A DNA stretch of 64,000 bases, taken from Neobacillus drentensis (GTDB taxonomy: Bacteria > Bacillota > Bacilli > Bacillales > Cytobacillaceae). Where the stretch lies: positions 734,001 to 798,000 of the forward strand of contig NZ_CP091110.1 in NCBI RefSeq assembly GCF_021560175.1. The letters are read 5' to 3'. A program made the translations under genes and the position numbers. Below are positions 16,712 to 25,710 of the stretch, one piece after another (the stretch's first letter is position 1; each line of letters starts with the position of its first letter). The notes beneath the pieces are model-generated. The model had not been told where the DNA came from. It made no database searches and was given only the letters and a program-made list of their open reading frames with translations.

Positions 16712-17371
16712 ATGAGAGTAATAGGCATTGATTTATCAGGGCCGAGTAACCATAAGGATACTGTTCTGACTGTATTTGAAAAACAAGGCAGCCAATTAAA
16801 ATTTGTGAAATGGATCAGTAACGTTGGTGACCAGGTGATCTTAAATGAAATTTTAGCTCAGAGTCAATCAGGTGAAGTTGTGGTGGGTATAGATGCCCCG
16901 TTATCCTACGAGGATGGGGGCGGGGACAGGCAAGGTGACCGTGAGCTTAGAAAGTTTATTGTCGGATTAGGAATGAAGCCAGGATCAATTATGCCGCCTA
17001 CTCTAAATAGAATGGTGTATTTAACGCTAAGAGGAATAAAACTGTCAAGAGAAATCGAGAATCTTAACACTCCTTACCCTGTCTCCATTGTCGAAGTACA
17101 TCCTGGGGCTGTAATGGGTTCAAGGCTGTCCAAAAATGAATTTGAGTTTGTGCTGAACTATAAACAAGTTCTGTCATCACGAATGTTTATTTGGGAATGG
17201 CTTAATCAGCAAGAACTAATAGGACTCCCTGTATTGGTCGAGGAACCAAGTCATTGGATTGATGCATGTGCTGCCGCATTAGGTGCTTGGCATTGGAAAG
17301 ATCCCGCGTTAAAACCGAGCTGGTTATATAAAGCTTTGCCGCCGCTGCATCCCTACGATTATTGTTGCTAG
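16712..17371 (+). CDS. DUF429 family protein
   Basis: 219 residues from ATG 16712. Conserved DUF429 features are the opening IGIDLSGP, the GIDAPLSYE segment, RELRKFIVGLG, the EVHPGAVM motif and the closing DACAAALGAWHW. The aspartates at the first two motifs resemble an RNase-H-like/actin-like fold active site. The family is predicted to be a nuclease or nucleotide-binding enzyme, but no activity is established. It stands alone between the MFS/ArsR pair and the spx locus. Confidence 0.82.
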   Translation: MRVIGIDLSGPSNHKDTVLTVFEKQGSQLKFVKWISNVGDQVILNEILAQSQSGEVVVGIDAPLSYEDGGGDRQGDRELRKFIVGLGMKPGSIMPPTLNRMVYLTLRGIKLSREIENLNTPYPVSIVEVHPGAVMGSRLSKNEFEFVLNYKQVLSSRMFIWEWLNQQELIGLPVLVEEPSHWIDACAAALGAWHWKDPALKPSWLYKALPPLHPYDYCC

Positions 17372-17487
17372 TTTATAGAGGTTTGTAGCAGGCTGTTGTT
17401 TTGGCTGTTAAAGGAAGTAGCTGCTTGGAAAAGCTTCCAGTATCCAAAATCGCTATGAAATATTTCTTTCAAGCCAACACCTTCCAT

Positions 17488-17521
17488 TTGACATTTTCAA
17501 CTGTAAATATTAAAATTACAG
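17488..17521 (+). promoter_or_regulatory. spxA2 promoter with overlapping inverted repeat
   Basis: TTGACA (17488-17493), a 17-base spacer and TAAAAT (17511-17516) form a near-consensus promoter. An inverted repeat CTGTAA-N9-TTACAG at 17501-17521 covers the -10 element, where a bound repressor would block polymerase. The SaiR-like Rrf2 regulator encoded at 18401 is the obvious candidate. Confidence 0.65.
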
Positions 17522-17568
17522 TATAGAATCTGATAAATGAGTTAGAAGGTTAAATTTTTTTAATTGAA

Positions 17569-17589
17569 CTGTAATTATTTTTATTACAT
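17569..17589. promoter_or_regulatory. Second inverted repeat upstream of spxA2
   Basis: CTGTAAT-N7-ATTACAT has the same 21-bp geometry as the repeat at 17501-17521. It lies downstream of the predicted promoter in the 5' leader. The rest of the gap up to the gene holds nothing else that I recognise. Confidence 0.5.
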
Positions 17590-17710
17590 TTTAAGGGTAT
17601 GTAAAGTTAGATTGTGTAAAATTAAGCCATGTTTCATCCAACTCACATTGGGGTATCTAACTAACTGATATCTCACGTATACCAAATAATATGTAAGGAG
17701 TGTTTAACGA

Positions 17711-18106
17711 ATGGTGACTCTTTATTCGACTCCAAGCTGTGGTTCTTGCCGAAAAGCAAAAGCGTGGCTCGAGGAACATCATATAGACTATATCGAAAGA
17801 AATATATTATCTAATCCCCTTACTGTCGATGAGATAAAATCGATTCTTCGCTTGACTGAAGAGGGAACGAGTGAAATTATTTCAACTAATTCGAAGACAT
17901 TTCAGGAACTAAATATAAATATTGAATCTCTACCGCTTAATGACTTTTACAAATTAATCATGGAGCACCCGAAAATGTTGCGGCGTCCAATTATTCTGGA
18001 CGAAAAAAGATTGCAGGTTGGATATAACGACGAAGAAATCCGAAGCTTTCTACCCCGTAAGCTTCGTACATTTTTGAATACCGAACTACAAAGAATAGCC
18101 AATTAG
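17711..18106 (+). CDS. spxA2: Spx-family transcriptional regulator (SpxA2-like)
   Basis: 131 residues, the standard Spx length. It has the redox-sensing CxxC as CGSC near residue 10, the Spx signature [23 protein letters not shown] with the arginine that contacts RNA polymerase alpha, and an ArsC-like fold. Spx proteins bind the alpha C-terminal domain and redirect transcription under thiol stress. The gene is followed by a BA3454-like small gene and then an Rrf2 regulator, the arrangement known for spxA2 and saiR in Bacillus anthracis. That context, rather than sequence alone, is why I name it spxA2. The ribosome site is AAGGAG. Confidence 0.88.
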   Translation: MVTLYSTPSCGSCRKAKAWLEEHHIDYIERNILSNPLTVDEIKSILRLTEEGTSEIISTNSKTFQELNINIESLPLNDFYKLIMEHPKMLRRPIILDEKRLQVGYNDEEIRSFLPRKLRTFLNTELQRIAN

Positions 18107-18134
18107 AGATTAAATAATAAAGGAGAAATGAGAA

Positions 18135-18269
18135 ATGATTGAAGTATTCGTAACAGTTAATTATAAAGAAAGAAATTATCATACAAACGTCCTTGTGAAA
18201 AAGGAAATGGCCTGGGATAAAATTAAAAGGATTGCAGAAGAACAAGTTAAAAAGCAATGGAATGTTTAA
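18135..18269 (+). CDS. BA3454-family small stress-response protein
   Basis: A 44-residue protein starting MIEVFVTVNYKERNYHTNV and ending in KRIAEEQVKKQW, with a strong AAAGGAG ribosome site. Sequence and position between spxA2 and the Rrf2 regulator match the BA3454 family, which is named for stress induction in the B. anthracis spxA2 locus. It is predicted to be a soluble mixed beta-alpha protein. It starts 29 bases after the spxA2 stop and should be co-transcribed with it. Molecular function is unknown. Confidence 0.8.
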   Translation: MIEVFVTVNYKERNYHTNVLVKKEMAWDKIKRIAEEQVKKQWNV

Positions 18270-18290
18270 ATTTACCCTAGCTTAAAGGAG

Positions 18291-18316
18291 ATATCTAGCT
18301 TTAATTAGCTAGATAT
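18291..18316. promoter_or_regulatory. Palindrome next to the saiR promoter
   Basis: Arms ATATCTAGCT (18291-18300) and AGCTAGATAT (18307-18316) with a 6-base loop. They are followed at once by a -35-like TTGACA (18317-18322) and, 18 bases on, TAGTAT. It could be an operator for the Rrf2 gene or an attenuating hairpin at the end of the spxA2 transcript. Confidence 0.5.
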
Positions 18317-18400
18317 TTGACAAGCTAATCTGGAACGGTTTAGTATTAATGATGCTAAAAATAATTGTACTATAGTTTTTATTTCTTAGGAGGGCAGGCC

Positions 18401-18814
18401 ATGAATAGTGATTTTACACTAGCGATTCATAGTTTAACTTTTCTTGCGCTGCAGCCCGACCGGATGTCGACAAGTGATGCTATTTCAGCGAGTGCCTGTG
18501 TACACCCTGTGCGGATTCGTAAAGTGCTAAGTTTGTTAAAGAAAAATGGAATTATAAAATCAAAAGAAGGACCTGGCGGCGGATTTTTGTTTGCTCTGGA
18601 GCTAAATGAAGTTAATCTTTGGGATATTTATAAGATCACCTCTGAAGGAGCGCTGCAGCCGAAGTGTCCTGATTCAAATGAGCGATGTATTGTTGGTGCG
18701 AATATGCAAAGAGTTTTATTTTCTATATTCTTAGGTGCTGAAGAACATTTGGGTGAATATTTAAAGAACTATACATTGAAAGAAATTATCGATCTTGTCA
18801 ATCACGAACAATAA
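18401..18814 (+). CDS. saiR: Rrf2-family repressor (SaiR-like)
   Basis: 137 residues from ATG 18401, which has AGGAGGG at good spacing; an earlier in-frame start is not needed. Rrf2 winged helix (ALQPDRMSTSDAISAS, then VRIRKVLSLLKKNGIIKS) and the beta-wing EGPGGGFLFA. Two cysteines near residue 90-96 (KCPDSNERC) give only part of the three-cysteine set of Fe-S Rrf2 proteins, so Fe-S ligation is doubtful. In B. anthracis SaiR represses the spxA2 operon, and the order of genes here is the same. The inverted repeats at 17501, 17569 and 18859 are candidate binding sites. Confidence 0.83.
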   Translation: MNSDFTLAIHSLTFLALQPDRMSTSDAISASACVHPVRIRKVLSLLKKNGIIKSKEGPGGGFLFALELNEVNLWDIYKITSEGALQPKCPDSNERCIVGANMQRVLFSIFLGAEEHLGEYLKNYTLKEIIDLVNHEQ

Positions 18815-18858
18815 GTGGATGAGACTGTTAGATGATCGCAGATTTCTTTTTACTTTAA

Positions 18859-18879
18859 TTGTAATAAAAAAAGTTACAG
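18859..18879. promoter_or_regulatory. Third copy of the spxA2-type inverted repeat
   Basis: TTGTAAT-N7-GTTACAG repeats the 21-bp geometry of the two sites upstream of spxA2 and lies 46 bases before the IDEAL-domain gene, suggesting that this gene is in the same regulon. Confidence 0.5.
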
Positions 18880-18924
18880 ATTAAATTATTATGTACAATA
18901 AACTAAACTAAGTAGGTGAAAAGA

Positions 18925-19233
18925 ATGTTGTTACAAACAGGTGATTGGATTAAGGGAACATTACGCGATGGGGAACTAATCATGGGTTATATTGAATCAC
19001 TTGATACTTCAGGAATCGTCAGGGTAAATGTTGTTACAAGTGACAATCATGAGGTCATTGGAAAAAAAGTTACGATGCTGGGTGAACGAGTGAAGAGGCT
19101 GCCTGTCTCTAATGTGTCAAACAAGGCACAAATTCAATTCCTAATCGACTTGGCTTTATCCACCGGGGATGAAGAATGGTTTATTGAGCTTACTTCGAAA
19201 TTAAACGCAATGAAACAACTGCTGAATCAATGA
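18925..19233 (+). CDS. IDEAL-domain protein
   Basis: 102 residues from ATG 18925, placed 6 bases after AGGTG. The first 60 residues form a small beta-rich domain (GDWIKGTLRDGELIMGYIES). The C-terminal segment NKAQIQFLIDLALSTGDEEWF fits the IDEAL domain found in several Bacillus proteins. Known IDEAL proteins include the competence-related ComK-like neighbours and YpiB/YpoC types, but no specific role can be given. A strong terminator follows, and the upstream repeat links it to the spxA2 locus. Confidence 0.75.
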   Translation: MLLQTGDWIKGTLRDGELIMGYIESLDTSGIVRVNVVTSDNHEVIGKKVTMLGERVKRLPVSNVSNKAQIQFLIDLALSTGDEEWFIELTSKLNAMKQLLNQ

Positions 19234-19270
19234 TAAAAAGAAATCTTCATATATAATGGAAAAAATCCGT

Positions 19271-19296
19271 AGGTCAACCAAATTGCTGGTTGACCT
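19271..19296 (+). terminator. Terminator after the IDEAL-domain gene
   Basis: AGGTCAACCA (19271-19280) pairs with TGGTTGACCT (19287-19296) across a 6-base loop, followed by TTTTTG. Confidence 0.85.
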
Positions 19297-19743
19297 TTTT
19301 GTTTAGTCCTTTAATATTAAGTAAAAATTTAGTTAAATGAACCAGAATTAATTCATGGTAATTTTATTATATTCTGTCTTTGGAAATGCTAGTAAACGAG
19401 TGAATTAAGTTAGTATTATATTATAACTCCTATTAACTTGTTAAATAAGGTTATAAGTAGAGTGCTTATAGAAAATATTTACTTTTTATGGAATTTTTTA
19501 AAAAATATATTTTACTAAATATTGAATATTTTTAACTAAAATTATAAAATATAACTAAGTTTATTTTATGAAAGTAAAATGCTAAATAGAGGCTTGTAAA
19601 CACCATGAATAGTAACATATTAACCCGAACAGTTTGAAGAAACTACGAGGTCACTGTCTATGTTGCAAGTATTGGAAAGGTGCACAAGAAATTAAATCGA
19701 GTACGTGCTATTAATATCATTAAATGAAATGGGGATTGTGAAA
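19297..19743. other. AT-rich intergenic region upstream of galE
   Basis: About 450 bases, very AT-rich, with no plausible gene. An imperfect long inverted repeat with arms TTATAAC and GTTATAA occurs near 19420-19457. No riboswitch, cre box or convincing promoter was recognised. Confidence 0.5.
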
Positions 19744-20733
19744 ATGAGTGTATTAGTTCTTGGTGGAGCCGGTTATATTGGATCACATGCTGTTTATCAA
19801 TTAATTGACCAAAATGTTGACGTTGTTGTTATTGATAACTTATTGACAGGTCATGAAGAAGCCATTCACCCAAAAGCGAAATTTTATAAAGGTGACATCC
19901 GTGATAAGGAGTTTTTGCAAAGCGTTTTCGAGAATGAAAAAATTGAAGGTGTCCTCCATTTTGCTGCAAGCTCGCTTGTTGGCGAATCAATGACCAACCC
20001 TATTAAATATTTTGATAACAATGTATACGGAACACAAGTTCTTTTGGAAGTTATGAAAGATTATGGAGTGAAAACAATCGTTTTTTCATCTAGTGCTGCA
20101 ACGTATGGGGAACAAAAAAGTATGCCCATCACAGAAGAAACTCCCACAGTACCAACCAATGCTTATGGAGAAACAAAGTTAACAATGGAAAAGTTGATGA
20201 AGTGGTGTGACACTGCTTATGGAATTAAATATGTATCATTGCGTTACTTCAATGTGGCGGGAGCAAGAGAAACAGGAGAAATCGGTGAGGACCACGATCC
20301 TGAAACCCACCTCATTCCTGTTATTCTTCAAGTTGCTTTAGGAAAAAGAGAGTATATTTCTATTTTTGGCGATGATTACGATACGGAGGATGGAACCTGC
20401 ATTCGTGATTATATTCATGTAGAGGATTTAATTGCAGCCCATTTATTAGCACTACGTTATTTACAAAATGGCGGGGACAGCGATATCTTTAACCTTGGAA
20501 GCAGTAAAGGTTTTTCTGTTAAAGAGATCGTGGAATCTGTGAGAGCTGTAACAGGTCATTCAATCCCCGCGAAAATCGAAGGCAGAAGAGCTGGTGACCC
20601 AAGTACATTAATCGCGTCCTCTGAAAAGGCGAAACAAAGCCTCGGTTGGAATCCTAAAAGAACTTCAATTGATAAGATTATTAAGGATGCATGGAATTGG
20701 CATCAGACAAAAATAAACGGATATGCAAAGTAG
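19744..20733 (+). CDS. galE: UDP-glucose 4-epimerase
   Basis: 329 residues from ATG 19744, giving the usual start MSVLVLGGAGYIGSH with the NAD-binding GxxGxxG. Catalytic residues are visible in the SSSAATYGE segment and in NAYGETKL (YxxxK). It interconverts UDP-glucose and UDP-galactose in the cytosol, serving galactose use and wall or exopolysaccharide synthesis. GGGGA precedes the start. No galK or galT is nearby, so a biosynthetic role is as likely as a catabolic one. A LacI/LacY-type pair lies 1 kb downstream. Confidence 0.93.
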   Translation: MSVLVLGGAGYIGSHAVYQLIDQNVDVVVIDNLLTGHEEAIHPKAKFYKGDIRDKEFLQSVFENEKIEGVLHFAASSLVGESMTNPIKYFDNNVYGTQVLLEVMKDYGVKTIVFSSSAATYGEQKSMPITEETPTVPTNAYGETKLTMEKLMKWCDTAYGIKYVSLRYFNVAGARETGEIGEDHDPETHLIPVILQVALGKREYISIFGDDYDTEDGTCIRDYIHVEDLIAAHLLALRYLQNGGDSDIFNLGSSKGFSVKEIVESVRAVTGHSIPAKIEGRRAGDPSTLIASSEKAKQSLGWNPKRTSIDKIIKDAWNWHQTKINGYAK

Positions 20734-20977
20734 GGAGAGAAAACCATGAACGTATATAATTCATTAGACCTGCTGCTTCAATATGACGTGATAGTTAATT
20801 AAACTTCATTCTTTTTGCTGCTTTTTAGATGTGCCAATTTGGTAAATAACGGGTTTAAAGCGTGAATTCAAAGAGTTTACTCAAAAAGGTGAAATAAGAA
20901 TAGCAATCCGAATGGAACAAGTAGATCCTTTTCTTCCTTATACATTAATACTAACCAATTAAAAGGGAGGCATTTTT

Positions 20978-21109
20978 ATGAATGAGCAAGAAAAAGAGTT
21001 GCAGTATAAAACTTCTATTATTCTAGGAAAAGATACCAGCCACATGAAGTTAAATGAAATTATTGCAAGATTGGTTAATGTGATTGAAACAACCAAAAAA
21101 CAAAAATAA
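20978..21109 (+). CDS. Small hypothetical protein, 43 residues
   Basis: Starts at ATG 20978 with a strong AAAGGGAGG site 6-7 bases upstream. The product (MNEQEKELQYKTSIILGKD onward, ending in TTKKQK) is hydrophilic and helix-prone, with a lysine-rich tail, and I do not recognise it. It is the first of three very small co-directional genes before the terminator at 21497. The good ribosome site is the main reason to believe it. Confidence 0.5.
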   Translation: MNEQEKELQYKTSIILGKDTSHMKLNEIIARLVNVIETTKKQK

Positions 21110-21140
21110 CAAAGTAGAATTTATTATAAGGAGCCTGAAT

Positions 21141-21254
21141 GTGTTAGAACAAATAATTGTTATGGGTTTACATTCTAATAAAGCTGCTGAATTTGTGGAA
21201 AGAGCATCCTCCTTTGAATGCAAGGTATTTATCTTGAAAAAAAAGTCTAGGTGA
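21141..21254 (+). CDS. HPr-like miniprotein, 37 residues
   Basis: A GTG start at 21141 has AAGGAG 7 bases upstream. The 37-residue product contains GLHSNKAAEFVERASSF, which lines up with the active-site segment GLHARPAALFVQKASSF of PTS phosphocarrier HPr. The phosphorylatable His15 is kept, but the next residues Arg17 and Pro18 are replaced by Asn and Lys. The protein stops before the Ser46 region, at less than half of the usual 85-88 residues. It is either a decayed ptsH/crh copy or a small translated peptide. The next gene begins 6 bases after its stop. Confidence 0.5.
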   Translation: MLEQIIVMGLHSNKAAEFVERASSFECKVFILKKKSR

Positions 21255-21260
21255 CCGGCG

Positions 21261-21452
21261 ATGATAACAAAGGAAGAGACTCTTGATAATCTAAAAAAAG
21301 AATTGCTTCGAATTGGTACAACAAACCAAAGCGATTATGATTTGTTTAAAAGGAAGGGTCAAGTTTATAGTACTACCATTTGCCGCAGATTAAAACTTAG
21401 TTGGCCTAGGATTGTGGAACAAACCGGTCTGAAGGACTTGAAGAAAACTTAA
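21261..21452 (+). CDS. Small HNH-associated-repeat-like protein, 63 residues
   Basis: A short basic protein with ELLRIGTTNQSDYDLF, then YSTTICRRLKLSWPRIVEQTGL. This pattern resembles the homing-endonuclease-associated / HNH_repeat small DNA-binding fold (x-LG-x-P-T-x-x-D-F ... R-x-F-G-S-W-x-x-A-L-x-x-A-G-L). It carries only one such unit and no nuclease domain. GGTGACCGGCG precedes the ATG. Probably a small DNA-binding protein or a remnant of a mobile nuclease gene; function is not established. Confidence 0.5.
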   Translation: MITKEETLDNLKKELLRIGTTNQSDYDLFKRKGQVYSTTICRRLKLSWPRIVEQTGLKDLKKT

Positions 21453-21496
21453 ATACTTAGCACTAAAATTTCTTAGGGCTTTGATTCAAATAACGT

Positions 21497-21545
21497 AAGC
21501 TTCTCAAACTAAAAATCACCTCGAAGTGATTGGATAGAGAAGCTT
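21497..21545 (+). terminator. Terminator after the small-gene cluster
   Basis: Outer stem AAGCTTCTC (21497-21505) with GAGAAGCTT (21537-21545) and an inner stem AATCACCTCGAAGTGATT, followed by a T run. Confidence 0.8.
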
Positions 21546-21688
21546 TTTTTTATGTTTATCTCCTATACACCCTCTATCTATAATTCAACATCTAATACAA
21601 TAAGAAAATATTGTTCGAAAGCGATCTCTCTGTTATCATTAATGTAAATTAAGTAAAATTGAGTAAAGACTGAAAATTAATGGAGTAG

Positions 21689-22726
<1,038 letters not shown>

Positions 22727-22845
22727 TATGTTTTTTATTTAGTTGAAGAGGGAGTTGGATTTCAATAGGGATTCAATCTCTCGCAAGAGGATGGTTATTT
22801 GATTAGGTTAAAAGGAAGTAAATAAAATGATGTGTAAGACATTCT

Positions 22846-22870
22846 GAGGACCTTTTCTGAAGGGGTCCTC
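22846..22870 (+). terminator. Terminator after the LacI gene
   Basis: GAGGACC (22846-22852) pairs with GGTCCTC (22864-22870), then TTTTTT. The rest of the gap between the LacI gene and the permease is AT-rich promoter DNA. Confidence 0.8.
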
Positions 22871-23053
22871 TTTTTTATTTTAGTAAAACCGATCTATTTT
22901 ACTATAAATTTACATGTAATTATACGAATAACACTAGAAAAAGCACTTTAATATGAAGAAATATATGAAAAATTTCAAAATGTCTTGAATGTATGCGCTG
23001 TATTTGGTAAACTATTTTTAGTAAAAGAAATGTAAATTAACTATTTAAATAAA

Positions 23054-23067
23054 TGTAATCGTTTTAT
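23054..23067 (+). promoter_or_regulatory. cre-like / LacI-type operator before the sugar permease
   Basis: TGTAATCGTTTTAT matches 12 of 14 positions of the cre consensus, with a central CG, about 26 bases before the permease start. Either CcpA or the adjacent LacI-family protein could use it. Confidence 0.4.
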
Positions 23068-23092
23068 TAAAAAGGTTAAGAGGAGATTTAAA

Positions 23093-24334
23093 ATGAAAAA
23101 TTTAAGTAGAAATTATTGGCTTTTTGGTGCATTCTTTTTTCTTTATTTCTTTATTTGGGCTGCTAGCACAATGTTTTTGTCTCTGTGGTTAACAAATGTA
23201 GGGGGATTAAGTGGGACAAAAACGGGGATTGTTTTCTCAGCTATATCGATCGCTGCTATCTGTTACCAGCCGTTCTTTGGAATAATTGCGGATAGGTTAG
23301 GATTGAAAAAGAATTTACTTTGGATCTTTATCTTTTTATTAGTATTTATTGGACCATTCTTTATTTATATATTTCCTCCGTTGTTAAAAACACATATTAT
23401 TCTGGCGGTAATCATTGGCGGTGCTTATCTGGGGGCTATCTTTAATGGCGGAGTAGGAGTAATTGAAGCCTATATCGAGAAAGTTAGTCATGTAAATCAT
23501 TTTGAATATGGCCGGGTTAGGGTGTTTGGAAATTTTGGTGCTGCAACTAGTACTTTTGTTACTGGTCATTTATTCAATACAAATCCAAATCTAATCTATT
23601 GGATTTGTACGGTTGCAGCCATTCTTTTAGCGGTTGTGTTTAGCTTTGCGAAAATGGGTGGAGAAAATTCGAAAATTGTTACAAATGAAAATGAATTAGC
23701 AGTACCTAAAGGTTCAACATTGGAGCTTTTTAAAAACAGGAAATTTTGGTTTTTTATGCTGTATGTAGTTGGAGTAGGCTGTGTTTATGAAGTATACGAT
23801 CAACAATTTCCAGTATTTTTTACACACTTCTTTGCAACGCCGGAAAAAGGTACAGAGATTTTTGGAAATCTTGTAACTCTGCAGATCTTCCTGGAAGCGA
23901 TTGTCATGATATCTGCACCATTTATTATCAATAAAGTAGGGGCGAAAAGTGCTCTTATCTATGCTGGTTTTATAATGTCTTTCAGAATTCTAGGTTCTAG
24001 TTTTGCTGAGGGGCCAGTTGCCATTAGTTTATTAAAATTAATGCATGCTGCTGAGGTACCTATTTTATTAGTAGCGGTATTTAAATATATTTCAGCGAAT
24101 TTTGATATGAGATTATCAGCAACCATCTATCTAATTGGGTTCCAATTTTCAAAACAAGTAGGATCAATCTTTTTATCTACCATTGCAGGAAATATGTATG
24201 ATACTGTAGGATTTGAAAGAGCCTACCAATTATTAGGTGCCGTAGCGTTGGTATTTACAATTGTCTCAATATTTACACTTTCTTCAAAGAATAAAGGTAA
24301 AATCCAAACTGTAAATGTCCAAAAAGCATCTTAG
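23093..24334 (+). CDS. LacY-family (oligosaccharide:H+ symporter) MFS permease
   Basis: 413 residues with 12 membrane segments and clear collinearity with E. coli LacY. Residues equivalent to Glu126 and Arg144 (VIEAYIEK, FEYGRVRVFG), Asp240 (YDQQF), Arg302, Lys319, His322 and Glu325 (FRILGSSF, LLKLMHAAEVP) are kept, so proton coupling looks intact. However Trp151, which stacks on galactose, is Ala; Glu269 is Ile; and Asn272 is Glu. The sugar is therefore probably not lactose. A LacI-type regulator lies upstream and no glycosidase is adjacent. AGAGGAG precedes the ATG. Confidence 0.88.
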   Translation: MKNLSRNYWLFGAFFFLYFFIWAASTMFLSLWLTNVGGLSGTKTGIVFSAISIAAICYQPFFGIIADRLGLKKNLLWIFIFLLVFIGPFFIYIFPPLLKTHIILAVIIGGAYLGAIFNGGVGVIEAYIEKVSHVNHFEYGRVRVFGNFGAATSTFVTGHLFNTNPNLIYWICTVAAILLAVVFSFAKMGGENSKIVTNENELAVPKGSTLELFKNRKFWFFMLYVVGVGCVYEVYDQQFPVFFTHFFATPEKGTEIFGNLVTLQIFLEAIVMISAPFIINKVGAKSALIYAGFIMSFRILGSSFAEGPVAISLLKLMHAAEVPILLVAVFKYISANFDMRLSATIYLIGFQFSKQVGSIFLSTIAGNMYDTVGFERAYQLLGAVALVFTIVSIFTLSSKNKGKIQTVNVQKAS

Positions 24335-24392
24335 ACCATAATGGGGAGCTTTTTATAAACGTAATTAAAGGGCATTTTTAAGAAACACAGAA

Positions 24393-24415
24393 AACCTTGC
24401 CGTTTTGGCAAGGTT
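24393..24415. terminator. Terminator between convergent MFS genes
   Basis: AACCTTGCC (24393-24401) pairs with GGCAAGGTT (24407-24415), with A-rich sequence before and a T run after, so it may act in both directions. Confidence 0.8.
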
Positions 24416-24431
24416 TTTTATAGTCTTAATT

Positions 24432-25634
24432 TTATACAAACCGATTTCGACCTGACAACATACCAAAAACTGTAAGAACGACAGAGACGGTCGTTAGAGC
24501 AATAAGTGGAATGGTCCACACATGGGTCATATCAAACAAATAGCCGATAAGCAGAGGGCCTACTGCGGCTAGGATATAACCGGTTGATTGTGTCATTCCC
24601 GATAACTCTACAGCACGACTGGCGTTCCGAGAGCGAAGTCCAATATAACTTAGCGCCAATGGGAAATTCCCGCCTAGTGCAACCCCAATAAAGATAATAC
24701 TAATAATTAAAATAGGATAGGATGATCCTAATAGTAACCCAGCATAACCAATAATAGACAACAACCCCAATAGTAATGCAATCCATACCTGGGAACGATA
24801 ACGTCCTGCGATGACAGGGATAAAGAAACTAGCTGGCAGTCCGACTAGTTGGGTAATCGATAGCATCCAGCCAGCGGTTCCCATACTTAGTCCATGACTT
24901 TGGAGAATTTCAGGTAACCAAGAGATCGTTACATAAAATAAAAACGATTGAAAACCCATAAAGATGGCAATTTGCCAGGCAAGAGGCGATTGCCACATTT
25001 CCTTTGAACTTGATGGAGCTTTTTTGATTTCTTTATGATTCCCTTGATTAAATCTAACCAGATAGGTCCATAACAAAATCGCTATGACCGCTGGTATTCC
25101 CCATACAATCAGGGCTCCCTGCCAGCCAAGATTCAAATCTTTTGCGAGCGGAACACTTAATCCTGATGCTAATGATGCAATCAATCCCATTGAAGTAGAA
25201 TACACACTTGTCATGAGACCGAATTTCTCTGGGAACTTATCCTTTACCACGGCAGGCAAAAGGACATTTCCTACTGCAATTCCTACCCCGATAAAAAGAG
25301 TGCCTGTGAAAAGAAAAAACGTCATGGGGATGGACCGAATCACGATACCGATCACAAGGGAGATTAAGCCAAGTAATAACGTCATTTCATTAGAAAAGCG
25401 GTTAGCCAGCCTTGGAACAATCGGTGACATGGCAGCAAAAACAAGTAATGGAAAACTCATTAATAAGCCAGCACTCCAATGGGCAAGGCCAACATCCTCT
25501 TGAATCATCCCTACTAAAGGGCCTACCGAGGTAATCGCCGGCCGCAGATTAAAGGCTACTAAAACAATCCCAGTAACCAATAAAAATATATATGTCGATT
25601 TCACGCGTGCAGTTGATTCATGTGGTAACTCCAC
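24432..25634 (-). CDS. CynX/NimT-family MFS transporter
   Basis: 400 residues starting at GTG 25634 with GAGAGGGG 8 bases upstream. Twelve membrane segments; the first contains the family motif AFNLRPAITSVGPL, and the middle loop reads NVLLPAVVKDKFPEKFGLMTSVYSTSM. The CynX/NimT family includes cyanate- and 2-nitroimidazole-related transporters and the B. subtilis YycB type. The substrate is not predictable. It is a single gene, convergent with the LacY-like permease. Confidence 0.85.
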   Translation of the reverse strand: MELPHESTARVKSTYIFLLVTGIVLVAFNLRPAITSVGPLVGMIQEDVGLAHWSAGLLMSFPLLVFAAMSPIVPRLANRFSNEMTLLLGLISLVIGIVIRSIPMTFFLFTGTLFIGVGIAVGNVLLPAVVKDKFPEKFGLMTSVYSTSMGLIASLASGLSVPLAKDLNLGWQGALIVWGIPAVIAILLWTYLVRFNQGNHKEIKKAPSSSKEMWQSPLAWQIAIFMGFQSFLFYVTISWLPEILQSHGLSMGTAGWMLSITQLVGLPASFFIPVIAGRYRSQVWIALLLGLLSIIGYAGLLLGSSYPILIISIIFIGVALGGNFPLALSYIGLRSRNASRAVELSGMTQSTGYILAAVGPLLIGYLFDMTHVWTIPLIALTTVSVVLTVFGMLSGRNRFV

Positions 25635-25710
25635 TAATAAAACCCCTCTCTAAAAACAAACCTAAATTAGTATATCATAATTCATTTGAGATGGAGGCAG
25701 ATGTTCGTTT

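Noticed and set aside
20746-20802. 18-codon open frame with a fair ribosome site just after galE
   Set aside because: Too short to judge; could be the broken start of a lost gene, but there is nothing to identify it.
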